From Myxococcus sp. CA023 (GTDB lineage Bacteria; Myxococcota; Myxococcia; Myxococcales; Myxococcaceae): a stretch of DNA of 64,000 bases. A program made the position numbers and the translations under genes. This document shows, in pieces, positions 36,501-48,033 of the stretch. The notes beneath the pieces are model-generated. The model was not told where the DNA came from. It saw only the letters and a list, made by a program, of their open reading frames with translations, and did no database searches. Each line of letters starts with the position of its first letter. Within the stretch, counting starts at the first letter, position 1. The DNA lies in NCBI RefSeq assembly GCF_010998615.1, contig NZ_JAAEAH010000001.1, positions 1-64,000 on the forward strand, written 5' to 3'.

Positions 36501-38271
36501 AGTGGTGATCGATGGGCACGTAGGCACCGCCGGCCTTGAGGATGGCGAGCAGTCCCACCACCAGGTCCGGTGAGCGCTCCAGGCACAGGCCCACGCGGGT
36601 GCCTCGGGAAACGCCGTACGTGCGCAGGTGATGCGCGAGCTGATTTGAGCGGTGGTCCAGATCCGCGTAGGTGACGACGCTCTCACCGCTGATAAGCGCC
36701 ACGGCATTTGGCGTACGAGCCGCTTGCTCGGAGAAGAGCGAGTGAATCGGCGTCTCACGTGGAAACGCCGTGGACTTCGCGTTCCAGTCGACCAGGAGCT
36801 GTTGACGCTCCTCGGTGCGCAGCAGGGGCAGCTCGGAGAGTCGCTGGTCGGCGTTCTCCACCACGCTCTCCAGCAGGCGCACGTAGTGGCGCTCCATTCG
36901 TTCGACGGTCTTCGCGTCGAACAGGTCCGCGCAGTACTCGATGCGGCCGATGAACCGGTCCGGCCGGTCCTCGCGCAACTCCATCAGCAGGTCGAACTGG
37001 GACGCGCCCAGGTCCAGCTCCACATAGCGCGCGAGCAGGCCCGGAATCCGCAGGGCCGGCTGAGGCACGTTCTGGAGGACGAAGACGGCCTCGAAGAACG
37101 GATTGCGGCTGGGGTCGCGGGGTGGTTGCAGCTCCTCCACCAGTTTGTCGAAGGGCACGTCTTGGTGTGAGTAGGCATCCAGGCAGACCTGCCGCACCCG
37201 GTGCAGGAACGAGCGGAACGTCGGGTCCCCCGACGCATCCGCACGCATCACCAGCATGTTGACGAAGAAGCCGATGAGCGGTTCGAGCTCGGGCGCCCGG
37301 CGGTTGGCGACAGGCGAGCCCACCGCGAAGTCCTGCTGGCCGCTGTAGCGGTGCAGCAGCGTCTGGTAGGCCGCCATCAGCACCATGAAGAGCGTGGCGC
37401 CTTCCTTCTGCGCCAGTTGCTTGAGCCTCCGTGCCAGCTCTGGATCGAGCCGGAAGTGGTGCCACCCGCCGCGATACGTCTTCAGCGCCGGTCGGCGATG
37501 GTCCGACGGCACCACCAGCGCGGGAGGCCGCGGCGTGAGCTGCCGTCGCCAGTAATCGAGCTGGCCGGCCAGTTCCCGCGTTTCGAGCTGCTCGCGCTGC
37601 CACCGCGCGTAGTCCGGGTACTGGAGTTCCAACTCCGGCAGGGGCGAAGGCAGGCCCTCCTCGAAGGCCTTGTAGAGCGCCATCAACTCCTGGAGGAACA
37701 CGCCCAGGGACCACTGGTCTGTTACGGAGTGGTGCAGGGTCAACAGCACCAGTGCGTGCTGCGCATCGAGCCGCAGGATGCCGACTCGCAGCAGCGGCCC
37801 GGCGGAGAGGTCGAACTCGAAGTTGGCCTCCGCGATGATGCGGCGGCGTACCTCATCTCCCTGCGCCTCCAGGGACAGCGCCGACAGGTCCTCTTCCGGG
37901 AGGGTGAGCTCCAGCGAAGGGGCGACCACCTGCACCGGATCTCCGCCGTGGCTCCTCAGCGTCGTGCGCAGGGATTCGTGACGGCGCACCACCTCGTTCA
38001 CACAACGCGTGAGCAGGGCCCGGTCCAGCCGCCCGAAGAACTCCACGCTCACGTGGACGTTGTAGGCAGCCATGCTGCTGGGATCCAGCTCATGCAGGAC
38101 CCACAGGCGCTGCTGAGGGAAGGATGCCGGAGCGGGCTCGTTGCTTTCGCGCCGGACCAGGACGGGCGCCGCCGCATGAGGCTGCGCCGACTGCTGCTCC
38201 TGGAGGAGCAGGTCGAGAAGGGCGCGCTGCGAGGGCGAAAGCTGCTCGAGGGCCCGAGAGATGTCAGTCAT
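24541..38271 (-). CDS. Four-module nonribosomal peptide synthetase (C-A-PCP)x4-TE
   Basis: A 4576-residue NRPS with order C1-A1-PCP1-C2-A2-PCP2-C3-A3-PCP3-C4-A4-PCP4-TE. Condensation motifs are HHSVTDQ (C1), HHAILDG (C2, near 1260; C4, near 3387) and HHIVSDG (C3, near 2313). A-domain cores are FTSGSTGRPKG (A1, A3) and YTSGSTG-PKG (A2, A4). Read against GrsA, the specificity codes are DALWLGGTFK for A1 and A3 (valine-like) and DAQDLGVVDK for A2 and A4 (glutamine). Four carrier Ser sites (GGDSI, GGHSL) are present. The C-terminal thioesterase has GGWSLG (near 4373) and GTHYSV. No epimerase or methyltransferase domain is seen. The start at 38271 gives MTDISRALEQLSPSQ, a short helical lead that may dock with the upstream PKS, which ends 59 bases earlier. 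The predicted product is acyl-Val-Gln-Val-Gln. Confidence 0.95.
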   Translation of the reverse strand: MTDISRALEQLSPSQRALLDLLLQEQQSAQPHAAAPVLVRRESNEPAPASFPQQRLWVLHELDPSSMAAYNVHVSVEFFGRLDRALLTRCVNEVVRRHESLRTTLRSHGGDPVQVVAPSLELTLPEEDLSALSLEAQGDEVRRRIIAEANFEFDLSAGPLLRVGILRLDAQHALVLLTLHHSVTDQWSLGVFLQELMALYKAFEEGLPSPLPELELQYPDYARWQREQLETRELAGQLDYWRRQLTPRPPALVVPSDHRRPALKTYRGGWHHFRLDPELARRLKQLAQKEGATLFMVLMAAYQTLLHRYSGQQDFAVGSPVANRRAPELEPLIGFFVNMLVMRADASGDPTFRSFLHRVRQVCLDAYSHQDVPFDKLVEELQPPRDPSRNPFFEAVFVLQNVPQPALRIPGLLARYVELDLGASQFDLLMELREDRPDRFIGRIEYCADLFDAKTVERMERHYVRLLESVVENADQRLSELPLLRTEERQQLLVDWNAKSTAFPRETPIHSLFSEQAARTPNAVALISGESVVTYADLDHRSNQLAHHLRTYGVSRGTRVGLCLERSPDLVVGLLAILKAGGAYVPIDHHYPAERISLLLQEAGIGVLVTTNPLAEELPASNSKHVCVDTDADVITALPHNAPLPAAVGGDDLAYVMFTSGSTGRPKGVCIPHRAVARLVLANPFIHFGPDEVFLQLAPVAFDASTLELWGALLHGARLVLAPPHAPSLDELAALLTHHRVSTLWLTAALFEQMVLHQGNALAGVRQVLAGGDVLPPLRVRQHLERIPLGAVLVNGYGPTENTTFSATHSLRSGEAFGTSVPIGRPLGHSSAYVLDSRMEPVPVGVPGELFVGGDGLAWGYLHRPELTAEKFLPHPFSESPGARLYRTGDRVRWKPDGSLEFLGRSDFQVKVRGFRIELGEIETVLQQAPGVQEAVVLAREDAPGDKRLVAYFVPTAAARSEEQAGNAVGDIRTFLKARLPEYMLPAVFMPLEVLPLSPNGKVDRKALPAPYADLNRTGTPFEAPRNASEQTLADIWAEVLGLRQVGIDDSFFELGGDSIRSIQVIAKLREQGLELPTLELLQHPTIRELAGVIKATSLAPASQIAPFSLVSEADRQRLPEDVEDAYPLAALQSGMLFESALAASAGIYHDMFSFHVEMVLNEPLLQQAFRELFARHAILRTSFHLDGHEEPLQFVHHEVEPPLKFEDLQHLEAAQQTAYLQVWAEKERVQPFTWNQAPLMRLCVHRRSETTVQLTIVFHHAILDGWSAATLLSELFGRYLELLEGTDAPAAPSPAATYRQFVALEREAQNSHESERFWLRRMDGVDAASPRPLRSRDDERVLHTHDVRIPGPLQQALLRVAHEAGVSLKTVLLAVHLRVRGFVEGSTSVVTGIVTNGRPEVVDGERMIGLFLNSVPFPVTLPGGTWLELIQQVAKHEQELMPHRRYPMARLQQKRGGQPLFDTLFNFIHFHVAGGLSKQKGLRFVDEMLGAAWMELPLGVTFTQDPDTSSLSVSIATTGTRHEAERTRELGQYYLRALEAVAAGPGGRYEQAALLPPVDRDTLLEAWNATRREVAWEGCLHERFEDRAALSPDALAVLDDEHSLTYAELNRRANQLAWALRTRGVGPEVRVGLCMERAVDMVVGVFAILKAGGAYVPMDPAYPAQRLAYMVSDSNVSCVLTQQRVADKIAGHKVEVLCVDDAGLVSGSRDASNPPRLSGPQHLAYVIYTSGSTGMPKGVMVQHASVMNLRAALAATAYAGVDKPLRVSLNASLSFDASVQQLVQLADGHALCVVSQATREDTRLMLAWLERHSVDVLDCAPSQLRLLLDEGLAAHSPLRVLAGGEALDEALWARLSAHPHIECFNVYGPTECTVDSTLRPVRGASLPPSLGGPLANAQTYVLDAYLQPVPVGVPGELYIGGAGLARGYLKRPELTADRFIPHPFSTVPGARLYRTGDRARWLPQGELEFLGRIDFQVKVRGFRIELGEIESALRQHPAVRDTVVLVREDTPGLQRLVAYVVAEADATTVVDSGTFRPFLKERLPEHMVPSAFVTLEALPLTPNGKLDRKALPAPEAPQNTATRPLSTDTERRIAAHWATLLHVETVNAEDDFFALGGHSLLATQLVTRLRQDFDVDLPLRALFEQSTVAALAARLDSERARGTASALPPIRAAPRDRPLPQSFVQQRLWVMEQLTPDTATYNNPAAVAIDGALDVRAMEQSLLRVVQRHEALRTTFRNEGDLPVQVVHPIKTLELPITDISTLPEGERDARARQLANEEAHLPFNLVRGPLFRARLLRLASDRHVLFVTMHHIVSDGWSVGVLVREVAEGYEAAVQGRDAQLPPLSVQYADYALWQREWMQGPVLDSRLNYWREQLDGAPAALELPTDRPRPAVQTYRGALLPVRMPAKLSEAVTSLARRQEATPFMVLLATWQLLLSRYSGQQDLCVGSPIAGRTRPELEGLIGFFVNTLVFRARMSPELTFRELLAQAKAAALGASEHQDVPFEKLVEVLQPARDPSRSPLFQVTFTLQNTPPVRLELQGLSLRVLETELETVKFDLSLLLEETPEGLSGALNYNTDLFDASTAERILGHFRTLLEAIVSDENQRLAELPLLRTEERQQLLVDWNATSAMFPRDTPIHVLFSEQAARTPDAMALISGESVVTYVELDRRSNQLAHHLRAYGVSRGTRVGLCLERSPDMVVGLLAILKAGGAYVPIDHHYPAERISLLLHEAGVSVFVTQESLADELPSSGGLMVCVDTDADLIAALPHGAPPSAAVGGDDLAYVMFTSGSTGRPKGVCIPHRAVSRLVLANPFIHFGPDEVFLQLAPVAFDASTLELWGALLHGARLVLAPPHAPSLDELAALLTHHRVSTLWLTAALFEQMVLHQGNALAGVRQVLAGGDVLPPLRVRQHLERIPLGAVLVNGYGPTENTTFSATHSLRSGEAFGTSVPIGRPLGHSTAYVLDSRMEPVPVGVPGELFVGGDGLAWGYLHRPELTAEKFLPHPFSESPGARLYRTGDRVRWRADGSLEFLGRSDFQVKVRGFRIELGEIESVLQQAPGVQEAVVLAREDSPGDKRLVAYVVGEDGVESVDARALRDHVLRKLPEYLVPAIFIPMESLPLSANGKVDRKALPAPDTDRALMGASFEAPRDASEQALAEIWAEVLGLRQVGIDDSFFELGGDSIRSIQVIAKLRERGLELPIMELLQHPTIRQLSGVVKVTDGATPSRDVAPFSLVSEADRQRLPEDVEDAYPLATLQSGMLFESSLDASAGIYHDMFSFHLELELDEPLLRQSFQELIARHAILRTSFHLDGYEEPLQLVHREVRPPLRIEDLRHLDPSQQDAFLREWVEAERIKPFEWTQAPLLHVAMHRRTDRSVQLTIVFHHAILDGWSAATLFSELFGRYLELQDDSNTPPTQPLAATYRQFIALEREAQQSAESERFWLRRMDGVDAASPRPLRSRDDERVLHNHDVRIPAPLQQALVRVAHEAGVSLKTVLLAVHLRVRGFVEGSTSVVTGIVTNGRPEVVDGERMIGLFLNSVPFPVTLPGGTWLELIQQVAKHEQELMPHRRYPMARLQQKRGGQPLFDTLFNFIHFHVAGGLSQQKGLRFVDEMLGAAWMELPLGVTFTQDPDTSSLSISISTTGTRHEAERTRELGHYYLRALEAVAAGPSSRYEQAALLPEAERNTLLETWNATRREAAWEGCLHERFEDRAALSPDALAVLDDEHSLTYAELNRRANQLAWTLRDRGVGPEYRVGLCMERSTDMIVAILAILKAGGAYVPMDPTYPAQRLAYMVSDSNVGCVLTQQRIADKLAGHKVEVLCVDDAVPTNEPRSESNPPRLSDPEHLAYVIYTSGSTGKPKGVMVQHASVMNLRAALATTAYAGVDKPLRVSLNASLSFDASVQQLVQLADGHALCVVPQTAREDARVMLAWLERHSVDVLDCAPSLLRLLLDEGLAAHRPLRVLAGGETLDEALWARLAAHPHIECFNVYGPTECTVDSTLRAVRKAPLPPTLGGPLANARTYVLDAYLQPAPVGVLGELYIGGAGLARGYLNRPELTADRFIPNPFSTEPGARLYRTGDRARWLPQGELEFLGRIDFQVKVRGFRIELGEIESALRQHPAVRDTVVLVREDTPGLQRLVAYVVAEHATIEDSGTFRQFLKERLPEHMVPSAFVTLEALPLNTSGKVDRRALPLPEETSPRHEVYVSPRDAYELELARLFEELLGVSPISAKSDFFELGGHSLLAVRLLSMLRARTGRTLPVTALFQAPTVEGLAAFLRREPSPWTPLVPIQRSGSRVPFFCVHPVGGTVFCYIELARRLGPDQPFYGLQAQGLEGTLPPNESIDSMAASYVDAIRTLQPQGPYRLGGWSLGAVIAFEMARLLQQSGETVEVLALIEPSSTSLAQGVTTDDDMAAATLFALDLARTTGIASSTPLEGAMRNPQALLERVLQEGREAGVFIPDAGMEQVHALLRVFTANVRALQQHTLGTFPGPLTVLRGSDTELEPSETEDRGWSRHAAQLVVRVIQGTHYSVLRAPRVDALAGALTEILTRADTAVLESKQIYQAVSRLE
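25690..30445 (-). repeat. Tandem duplication within the NRPS gene, downstream copy (modules 3-4)
   Basis: This block (A3-PCP3-C4-A4) is a close duplicate of about 32,070-36,840 (A1-PCP1-C2-A2), offset by about 6.37-6.39 kb with a few small indels. Long stretches are nearly base-identical, for example around 29,281 versus 35,674 and 27,531 versus 33,902. Similarity ends inside the A-domain C termini and just upstream of A3/A1; C1 and C3 are clearly different. The boundaries are estimated by eye. Confidence 0.85.
32070..36840 (-). repeat. Tandem duplication within the NRPS gene, upstream copy (modules 1-2)
   Basis: Partner of the copy at about 25,690-30,445. It spans A1 through A2 and carries the same pair of specificity codes (Val-like then Gln). 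The two copies differ mainly in short variable loops, for instance the segment after the A1 motif A3 region. Together with the unlike C1/C3 domains this indicates a bimodule duplication, with C1 or C3 acquired or retained separately. Confidence 0.85.
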
Positions 38272-38330
38272 CGAAGTCGGTATCCAGAAAGTGGGGGATC
38301 GGGTGCTCCAGCGGGGGCTGGAGCTTCCGT

Positions 38331-42938
<4,608 letters not shown>

Positions 42939-43454
42939 GATTTCTTGAGTCCCCAGAATGTTTTCGGGAGTCGGAGGTCCCGCACGCTCGCGCGCAGCGG
43001 TTCCATTCCGGAGCGCGCCGGGGCCCTGGCGCGCGAAACAGCAGGCAACGAAGCAGGCCCCCAGTGCTACCAGTAAAGCAGCTTTCGGATTTAAAGTCGC
43101 TATAGCTGGAAAAACTCACAAGGCACGGAAAATACAGTTTTCAATGTAAATTGGCTAGGCTGTTATCGCTGGACTGTGACTGGGGTTGATGCGGTAGACA
43201 ATGTCATACTGGTACCAGGATGAATTACCTGGAGTGTAGTTGCCGTTCTCGGAGAGAGCGGGCGAGCACGCGGCAGGCAGGTGCATGTCGGGCATCCGGC
43301 GATGGGGATGCTGGCGTCCCCCTGACGTGAGTTCGTCCAGTCCTTCAGTTCATCGAAGCGCCGCCGAGTCTCGTCCCACGGGGGCCGCTCGGAGCAGCAG
43401 CTCGAGCGATTCGAGCTCCATCAGCCTCGCGCAAGGAAGCAGGGGTAGACACGC
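42939..43454. promoter_or_regulatory. Bidirectional promoter region between divergent PKS genes
   Basis: A 516-base gap separates the two divergent biosynthetic transcripts and contains no credible gene. The centre (about 43,070-43,245) is far more AT-rich than the surroundings (for example ggatttaaagtcgctatagc and aaaatacagttttcaatg), as expected for promoters. A perfect 10-base palindrome ctggtaccag (43,209-43,218) overlaps an inverted repeat ccagg-atgaatta-cctgg (43,215-43,232). These are candidate regulator sites. I could not fix start sites, and a sigma-54 match nearby fails on spacing. Confidence 0.6.
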
Positions 43455-46400
43455 ATGGGTCGTCACACCCGGTATGAGGGGGACGCGAGTCTCGCGGTAG
43501 CCATTGTCGGCATGGCCGCCCGCGTGCCCGGTGCCGAAGACGTGGAGTCCTTCTGGCGCCTGCTGCGTGAGGGCAGGGAGGCCATTACTTTCTTTACCAA
43601 CGAAGCGATGAAGGCGTTGGGCGTGGAGCCCGGTTGGCTCGCCAATCCAAACTTCGTTCGCGCCGCGCCTGTCCTGGAGCGGCCGGGGCGCTTCGACGCG
43701 GCTTTGTTCGGATACGCCCCACGTGAGGCGGAGTTGCTGGACCCGCAGCACCGCATCTTCCTGGAGTGTGCCTGGTCGGCGCTGGAGCACGCGGGCTACG
43801 CCCCGGGCCGGTTGACGGTCTCCACCGGCGTCTTCGCGGGCTCCAGCCTGAGCACCTATCTGCTGTTCAATCTGCTCTCTCGGGCGGAGTTTCAGCAGGC
43901 CGAGGACACGTTCCCGGCCATGGTGGGTAACGACAAAGACTTCCTCGCCACGCGCGTGGCCTATCACTTCAATCTCAAGGGGCCCGCGCTCACCGTGCAG
44001 ACGGGGTGCTCGACGTCGCTGGTGGCCACGCACCTCGCCTGTCAGTCGTTGCTGGGCTACCAGTGCGACGTGGCGCTGGCGGGCGGCGTGTCCGTGCACA
44101 TGCCGCAGCGCACGGGCTACCACTATCAGGACGGCGGCATCTCCTCTCCGGACGGGCACTGCCGCGCGTTCGACGCCAAGGGGCAGGGCACGCTCTTCGG
44201 CAGCGGCGCGGGCGTGGTGGTGCTCAAGCGCTTGGAGGACGCGCTGAATGATGGTGACACCATCCACGCCGTCATCCGTGGCTCGGCCATCAACAACGAC
44301 GGCGCCATGAAGGTGGGCTACACCGCCCCCGGGGTTGAGGGACAGTCGGAGGTCATTGCTCGCGCACAGGCCGTGGCGGAGGTGTCCTCGGACTCCATCT
44401 CCTACGTGGAGGCGCATGGCACCGCCACGCCGCTGGGAGATCCCGTGGAGGTGCAGGCCCTCACGGAGGCCTTCCGAGCGGGGACGGACAAGCGTGGCTT
44501 CTGCGGGCTGGGCTCGGTGAAGACCAATGTGGGCCACCTGGACGCGGCGGCGGGAGTCACCGGTTTGCTGAAGACGGTGCTCTCGCTGGAGCATGGCGAG
44601 CTGCCTCCCAGCCTTCACTACGAGAAGCCCAACCCACGCATCGACTTCGAGAGCAGCCCCTTCTACGTCAACGCCGCGCTCAAGCCGTGGCCGGAGGGAG
44701 ACACGCCTCGGCGCGCGGGGGTGAGCTCATTCGGGATTGGTGGCACCAACGCGCACGTCATCCTGGAGGAGGCGCCTGGCACCCTCCCGGGCGATGCGGC
44801 GCGTTCATGGCACCTCCTGGTGCAGTCCGCGAAGACAGCCTCGGCGCTGGAGTCCCAGACGGCCGCGCTGCTGGCGCACTTGCAGGCCCACCCGGAGCAG
44901 CAGCTCGCGGACGTGGCCTGGACGCTTCAGGTCGGGCGCAAGCCCATGGAGATCCGCCGCGTCGTGGTGTGTGAGGACCGGGCGAGCGCCGTGGCGGCGC
45001 TGGAGTCCAAGGACCCGCAGCGCATGTTTACCTTGGCCCCGGGCAACAGCACGCCGTCGGCCGTCTTCATGTTGCCCGGCGGAGGCGCGCAGTACCCGGA
45101 CATGGGCCGTGGCCTCTACGCCTCCGAGAAGGTGTTCCGCGAGGCCGTGGACCGCTGCTGTGAGCTCCTGCGGCCCCGGCTGGGCTTTGACTTGCGGCCC
45201 GTCATGTACCCGGACGCGGCGAATGCCGCGGATGCAGTGCAGCGCCTCAAGCGCACTTCGCTGGCGCTGCCTGCGCTCTTCACCGTGGAATACGCGCTGG
45301 CGCAGCTGTGGCAATCCTGGGGCGTGAAGCCCGAGGCGCTCATCGGCCACAGCCTGGGCGAGTACGCTGCGGCGTGCCTCGCGGGCGTCTTCTCCTTGGA
45401 GGACGCGCTGGCGCTGGTGGTGCTGCGCGGCAAGCTCTTCGAAGAACTGCCCGGTGGCGGCATGCTCAGCGTCCCGTTGCCCGAGGCGGAGCTTCGCCCG
45501 TTGCTGGGGCAGTCGCTGTCCATTGCCGCGATGAACGGACCCGCGCAGTGCGCGGTCGCAGGGACGGTGGACGCCGTCGATGCGCTGGCCGCCGAGCTGA
45601 CCCGTCGCGAGGTGGAGTTCCGTCACATCCCCATCGACGTGGCGGCGCACTCGCACCTGGTGGAGCCCATCCTCGCGCGCTTCGAGTCCTTCGTGGGGAC
45701 CCTGGCGCGCAATGCGCCCGCGTTGCCCATTGTCTCCAACGTCACCGGCACGTGGATGACGCCCGAGGAAGCGGTGGACCCGGCTTACTGGACGCGGCAT
45801 CTGCGGCAGACGGTGCGCTTTGGTGACGGCATCCGCACGCTGGCCGCGCAGCCTGGCCGCGTCTATCTGGAGGTCGGTCCAGGCCGCACGCTGGGGACAC
45901 TGGCGCGCCTGCAGCTCAGTGGGCCCAAGGCCCCCTCGGTCCTCTCCTCGCTGCGTCACCCCCAGGACCCGGTGCCGGATGACGTGTTTCTCACCACCAC
46001 CGTCGGCCGGCTCTGGGCGGCGGGCATGGAGGTGGACTGGAGCGCGGTACATGACGGTGCTCGGCGTCTGCGTGTGCCGCTCCCGACCTATCCCTTCGAG
46101 GGCCAGGATTACTGGCTGGCGCCGGAGGTGTCCTCCTCGCGTCGCAGGGGTGTCGCGCGCAAGAGCGCGGACGTGGCCGACTGGTTCTATCTGCCCTCGT
46201 GGCAGCGTGCGCCGTTGATGCCCAAGGCAGGGCCCGTGACGCCGCGCGGCTGGGTCGTCTACCAGGATGCGGGGGGCCTGGGGGTGGCCCTGGCGGAGCG
46301 GTTGGAGCGCCTGGGCCACGGTGTCATTCGCGTGACGCCCGGCCCCGGTTTCCGTCAGGTGTCGGAGCACGAGTTCACCGTGGATGGGCGAGAGCGTGAG

Positions 46401-47978
46401 GATCACGCCCAGTTCCTGCGTGCGTTGAAGGCTCGGAACTTCAACGTGGAGCGCGTGGTGTACCTCTGGAGCCTTGATGTGTCCGGGGCGGACTTCGACG
46501 AGGCCCAGGCGCGCGGTTTCTTTGGCGTGCTGCGGCTGGCACAGGCCCTGTCCGGTGCGGAGCTGCCCGGGCCCGTGGAGTTGACGGTGGTCGGGCGCGA
46601 AGCGCTGGAGGTGGAGAGCGCCGATGCGGTGGCTCCCGAGCGCGCCACGCTGCCGGCGCTGTGCAAGGTGATTCCGCAGGAGCTGGACACCGTGGCGTGC
46701 CGCTACGTGGACGTCCGCACGCCATCGGTGGATGCATTGGTGCGGGAGGTGACGTCGGAAGCCCCGGATCCGGTGGTGGCCTGGCGCGGCCCACACCGGC
46801 AGGTGCAGGCGTACGAACCGCTGCGCATCGAAGCGGACACGCCGGTGTCCTGGCCCCTCAAGCAGCGCGGCGTCTACGTCATCACGGGCGGCCTGGGCGG
46901 CGTGGGCCTGCGGATGGCGGACCATCTGGCGCGCACCAGGCAGGCGCGGCTGGTCCTGGTGGGGCGCTCCGGCGCGGAGCGGGACGCGGATGGTCGCCGT
47001 CAACGTGCGGTGCGGGCGCTGGAGGCCGCGGGAGCGGAGGTGCTGGTGGCTCGCGCGGATGTGGCGGATGAGGCGCAGTTGCGCGCGGTCCTGGCGGAGG
47101 TGGATTCTCGCTTTGGCGCGCTGGATGGAGTCATCCACGCCGCGGGGTTCGCGGGCGACGGCGCGGTGTCGTTGCTTGGCGCCATGGAGCCGGCGACGTG
47201 CGTGCCGCATTTCCGGGCGAAGGTGCATGGCACATATGCACTGGACCGGGCGCTGGCGGGCCGTGCGTTGGATTTCGTGCTGCTGGTGTCCTCCAACGCC
47301 ACGGTGCTGGGCGGCCTGGGATTGGGGGCCTACGCGGCGGCCAATGCCTTCCTGGATGCTTTCGCGGCGGCACGCTCTCGGACCGGTGGCACGCGGTGGC
47401 TGAGCACCAACTGGGATGGGTGGCCGGTGGATGCCGCCGAAGGTGCGAAGGCCGTCCAGACCAGCATCGACCAGTTCGCCATGACGCCCGACGAGGCGGT
47501 GGAGGCTTTCCGCCGGGTGGTGGAGGCGCCGCTGGAAGGGCAGGTGTTGGTGTCCACGGGCAACCTGGACGCGCGCGTAGCGCAGTGGGTGCGGCGCGAG
47601 GGCGCGGGCGCGAAGAAGGACGCGGGGGGCACGTTGCACTCACGTCCCGCGCTGGGCACTGAGTATGTGGCACCCACCGATGAGGTGGAGCGCGCGCTCG
47701 TGCGTGTGTGGCAGGAGCAACTGGGACTGGAGCAGTTGGGCATTCACGACAACTTCTTCGACCTGGGAGGGAATTCACTCCTGTGGCTGAAGATCGTCGG
47801 GCGGATGAAGCGGGAGCTGGGGCGGGACGTGCCCCTCACCAGCGTCTTCGAGGCCCCTACCGTGGCCACCCTGGCGAAGAAGCTGGGACAAGGACCGGCC
47901 CCAGCGGAGACCACCGCCTTCGAGTCCAGCCAGAGCCGTGGGGCTCAGCGCAGAGAGCGGCGCAGCCGTCGCGAGTAG
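43455..47978 (+). CDS. Type I polyketide synthase, KS-AT-KR-ACP
   Basis: A 1507-residue single-module PKS. KS triad: TGCSTSLVATH (near 183), EAHGTAT (near 319), NVGHLDA (near 358). AT has GHSLGEY (near 630), with VAAHSHLVEP at the substrate-motif position rather than malonyl-type HAFH or methylmalonyl-type YASH. KR has ITGGLGGVG (near 1143), lysine in FRAKVHG, VSSNAT and the intact Tyr/Asn pair in GAYAAANAFLDAF (near 1290), so it should reduce. I see no LDD motif of B-type KRs. ACP has GGNSL (near 1437). The C terminus is a basic tail (GAQRRERRSRRE), a possible docking element. It is the first gene of a plus-strand pair, with a 55-base gap to the next PKS start. Confidence 0.95.
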   Translation: MGRHTRYEGDASLAVAIVGMAARVPGAEDVESFWRLLREGREAITFFTNEAMKALGVEPGWLANPNFVRAAPVLERPGRFDAALFGYAPREAELLDPQHRIFLECAWSALEHAGYAPGRLTVSTGVFAGSSLSTYLLFNLLSRAEFQQAEDTFPAMVGNDKDFLATRVAYHFNLKGPALTVQTGCSTSLVATHLACQSLLGYQCDVALAGGVSVHMPQRTGYHYQDGGISSPDGHCRAFDAKGQGTLFGSGAGVVVLKRLEDALNDGDTIHAVIRGSAINNDGAMKVGYTAPGVEGQSEVIARAQAVAEVSSDSISYVEAHGTATPLGDPVEVQALTEAFRAGTDKRGFCGLGSVKTNVGHLDAAAGVTGLLKTVLSLEHGELPPSLHYEKPNPRIDFESSPFYVNAALKPWPEGDTPRRAGVSSFGIGGTNAHVILEEAPGTLPGDAARSWHLLVQSAKTASALESQTAALLAHLQAHPEQQLADVAWTLQVGRKPMEIRRVVVCEDRASAVAALESKDPQRMFTLAPGNSTPSAVFMLPGGGAQYPDMGRGLYASEKVFREAVDRCCELLRPRLGFDLRPVMYPDAANAADAVQRLKRTSLALPALFTVEYALAQLWQSWGVKPEALIGHSLGEYAAACLAGVFSLEDALALVVLRGKLFEELPGGGMLSVPLPEAELRPLLGQSLSIAAMNGPAQCAVAGTVDAVDALAAELTRREVEFRHIPIDVAAHSHLVEPILARFESFVGTLARNAPALPIVSNVTGTWMTPEEAVDPAYWTRHLRQTVRFGDGIRTLAAQPGRVYLEVGPGRTLGTLARLQLSGPKAPSVLSSLRHPQDPVPDDVFLTTTVGRLWAAGMEVDWSAVHDGARRLRVPLPTYPFEGQDYWLAPEVSSSRRRGVARKSADVADWFYLPSWQRAPLMPKAGPVTPRGWVVYQDAGGLGVALAERLERLGHGVIRVTPGPGFRQVSEHEFTVDGREREDHAQFLRALKARNFNVERVVYLWSLDVSGADFDEAQARGFFGVLRLAQALSGAELPGPVELTVVGREALEVESADAVAPERATLPALCKVIPQELDTVACRYVDVRTPSVDALVREVTSEAPDPVVAWRGPHRQVQAYEPLRIEADTPVSWPLKQRGVYVITGGLGGVGLRMADHLARTRQARLVLVGRSGAERDADGRRQRAVRALEAAGAEVLVARADVADEAQLRAVLAEVDSRFGALDGVIHAAGFAGDGAVSLLGAMEPATCVPHFRAKVHGTYALDRALAGRALDFVLLVSSNATVLGGLGLGAYAAANAFLDAFAAARSRTGGTRWLSTNWDGWPVDAAEGAKAVQTSIDQFAMTPDEAVEAFRRVVEAPLEGQVLVSTGNLDARVAQWVRREGAGAKKDAGGTLHSRPALGTEYVAPTDEVERALVRVWQEQLGLEQLGIHDNFFDLGGNSLLWLKIVGRMKRELGRDVPLTSVFEAPTVATLAKKLGQGPAPAETTAFESSQSRGAQRRERRSRRE

Positions 47979-48033
47979 GGCGCGTGCCCGCATCGAAGCC
48001 CCCTTCGACCTACGAGAACCTGGAGACGACACC

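Noticed and set aside
24541-38271. Epimerization or N-methylation domains in the NRPS
   Set aside because: The extra C-like domains after PCP1 and PCP3 contain the HHAILDG motif of condensation domains and precede A domains, so they are C domains; no SAM-binding motif lies inside any A domain.
43225-43246. Sigma-54 promoter (tgg...ttgc)
   Set aside because: The spacing between the GG and GC elements is one base short and the other consensus bases do not match.
44805-47639. 944-residue minus-strand open frame opposite a PKS gene
   Set aside because: The complementary strand encodes intact KS, AT and KR motifs in order; the antisense reading has no recognisable domain and His/Arg-rich composition typical of shadows.
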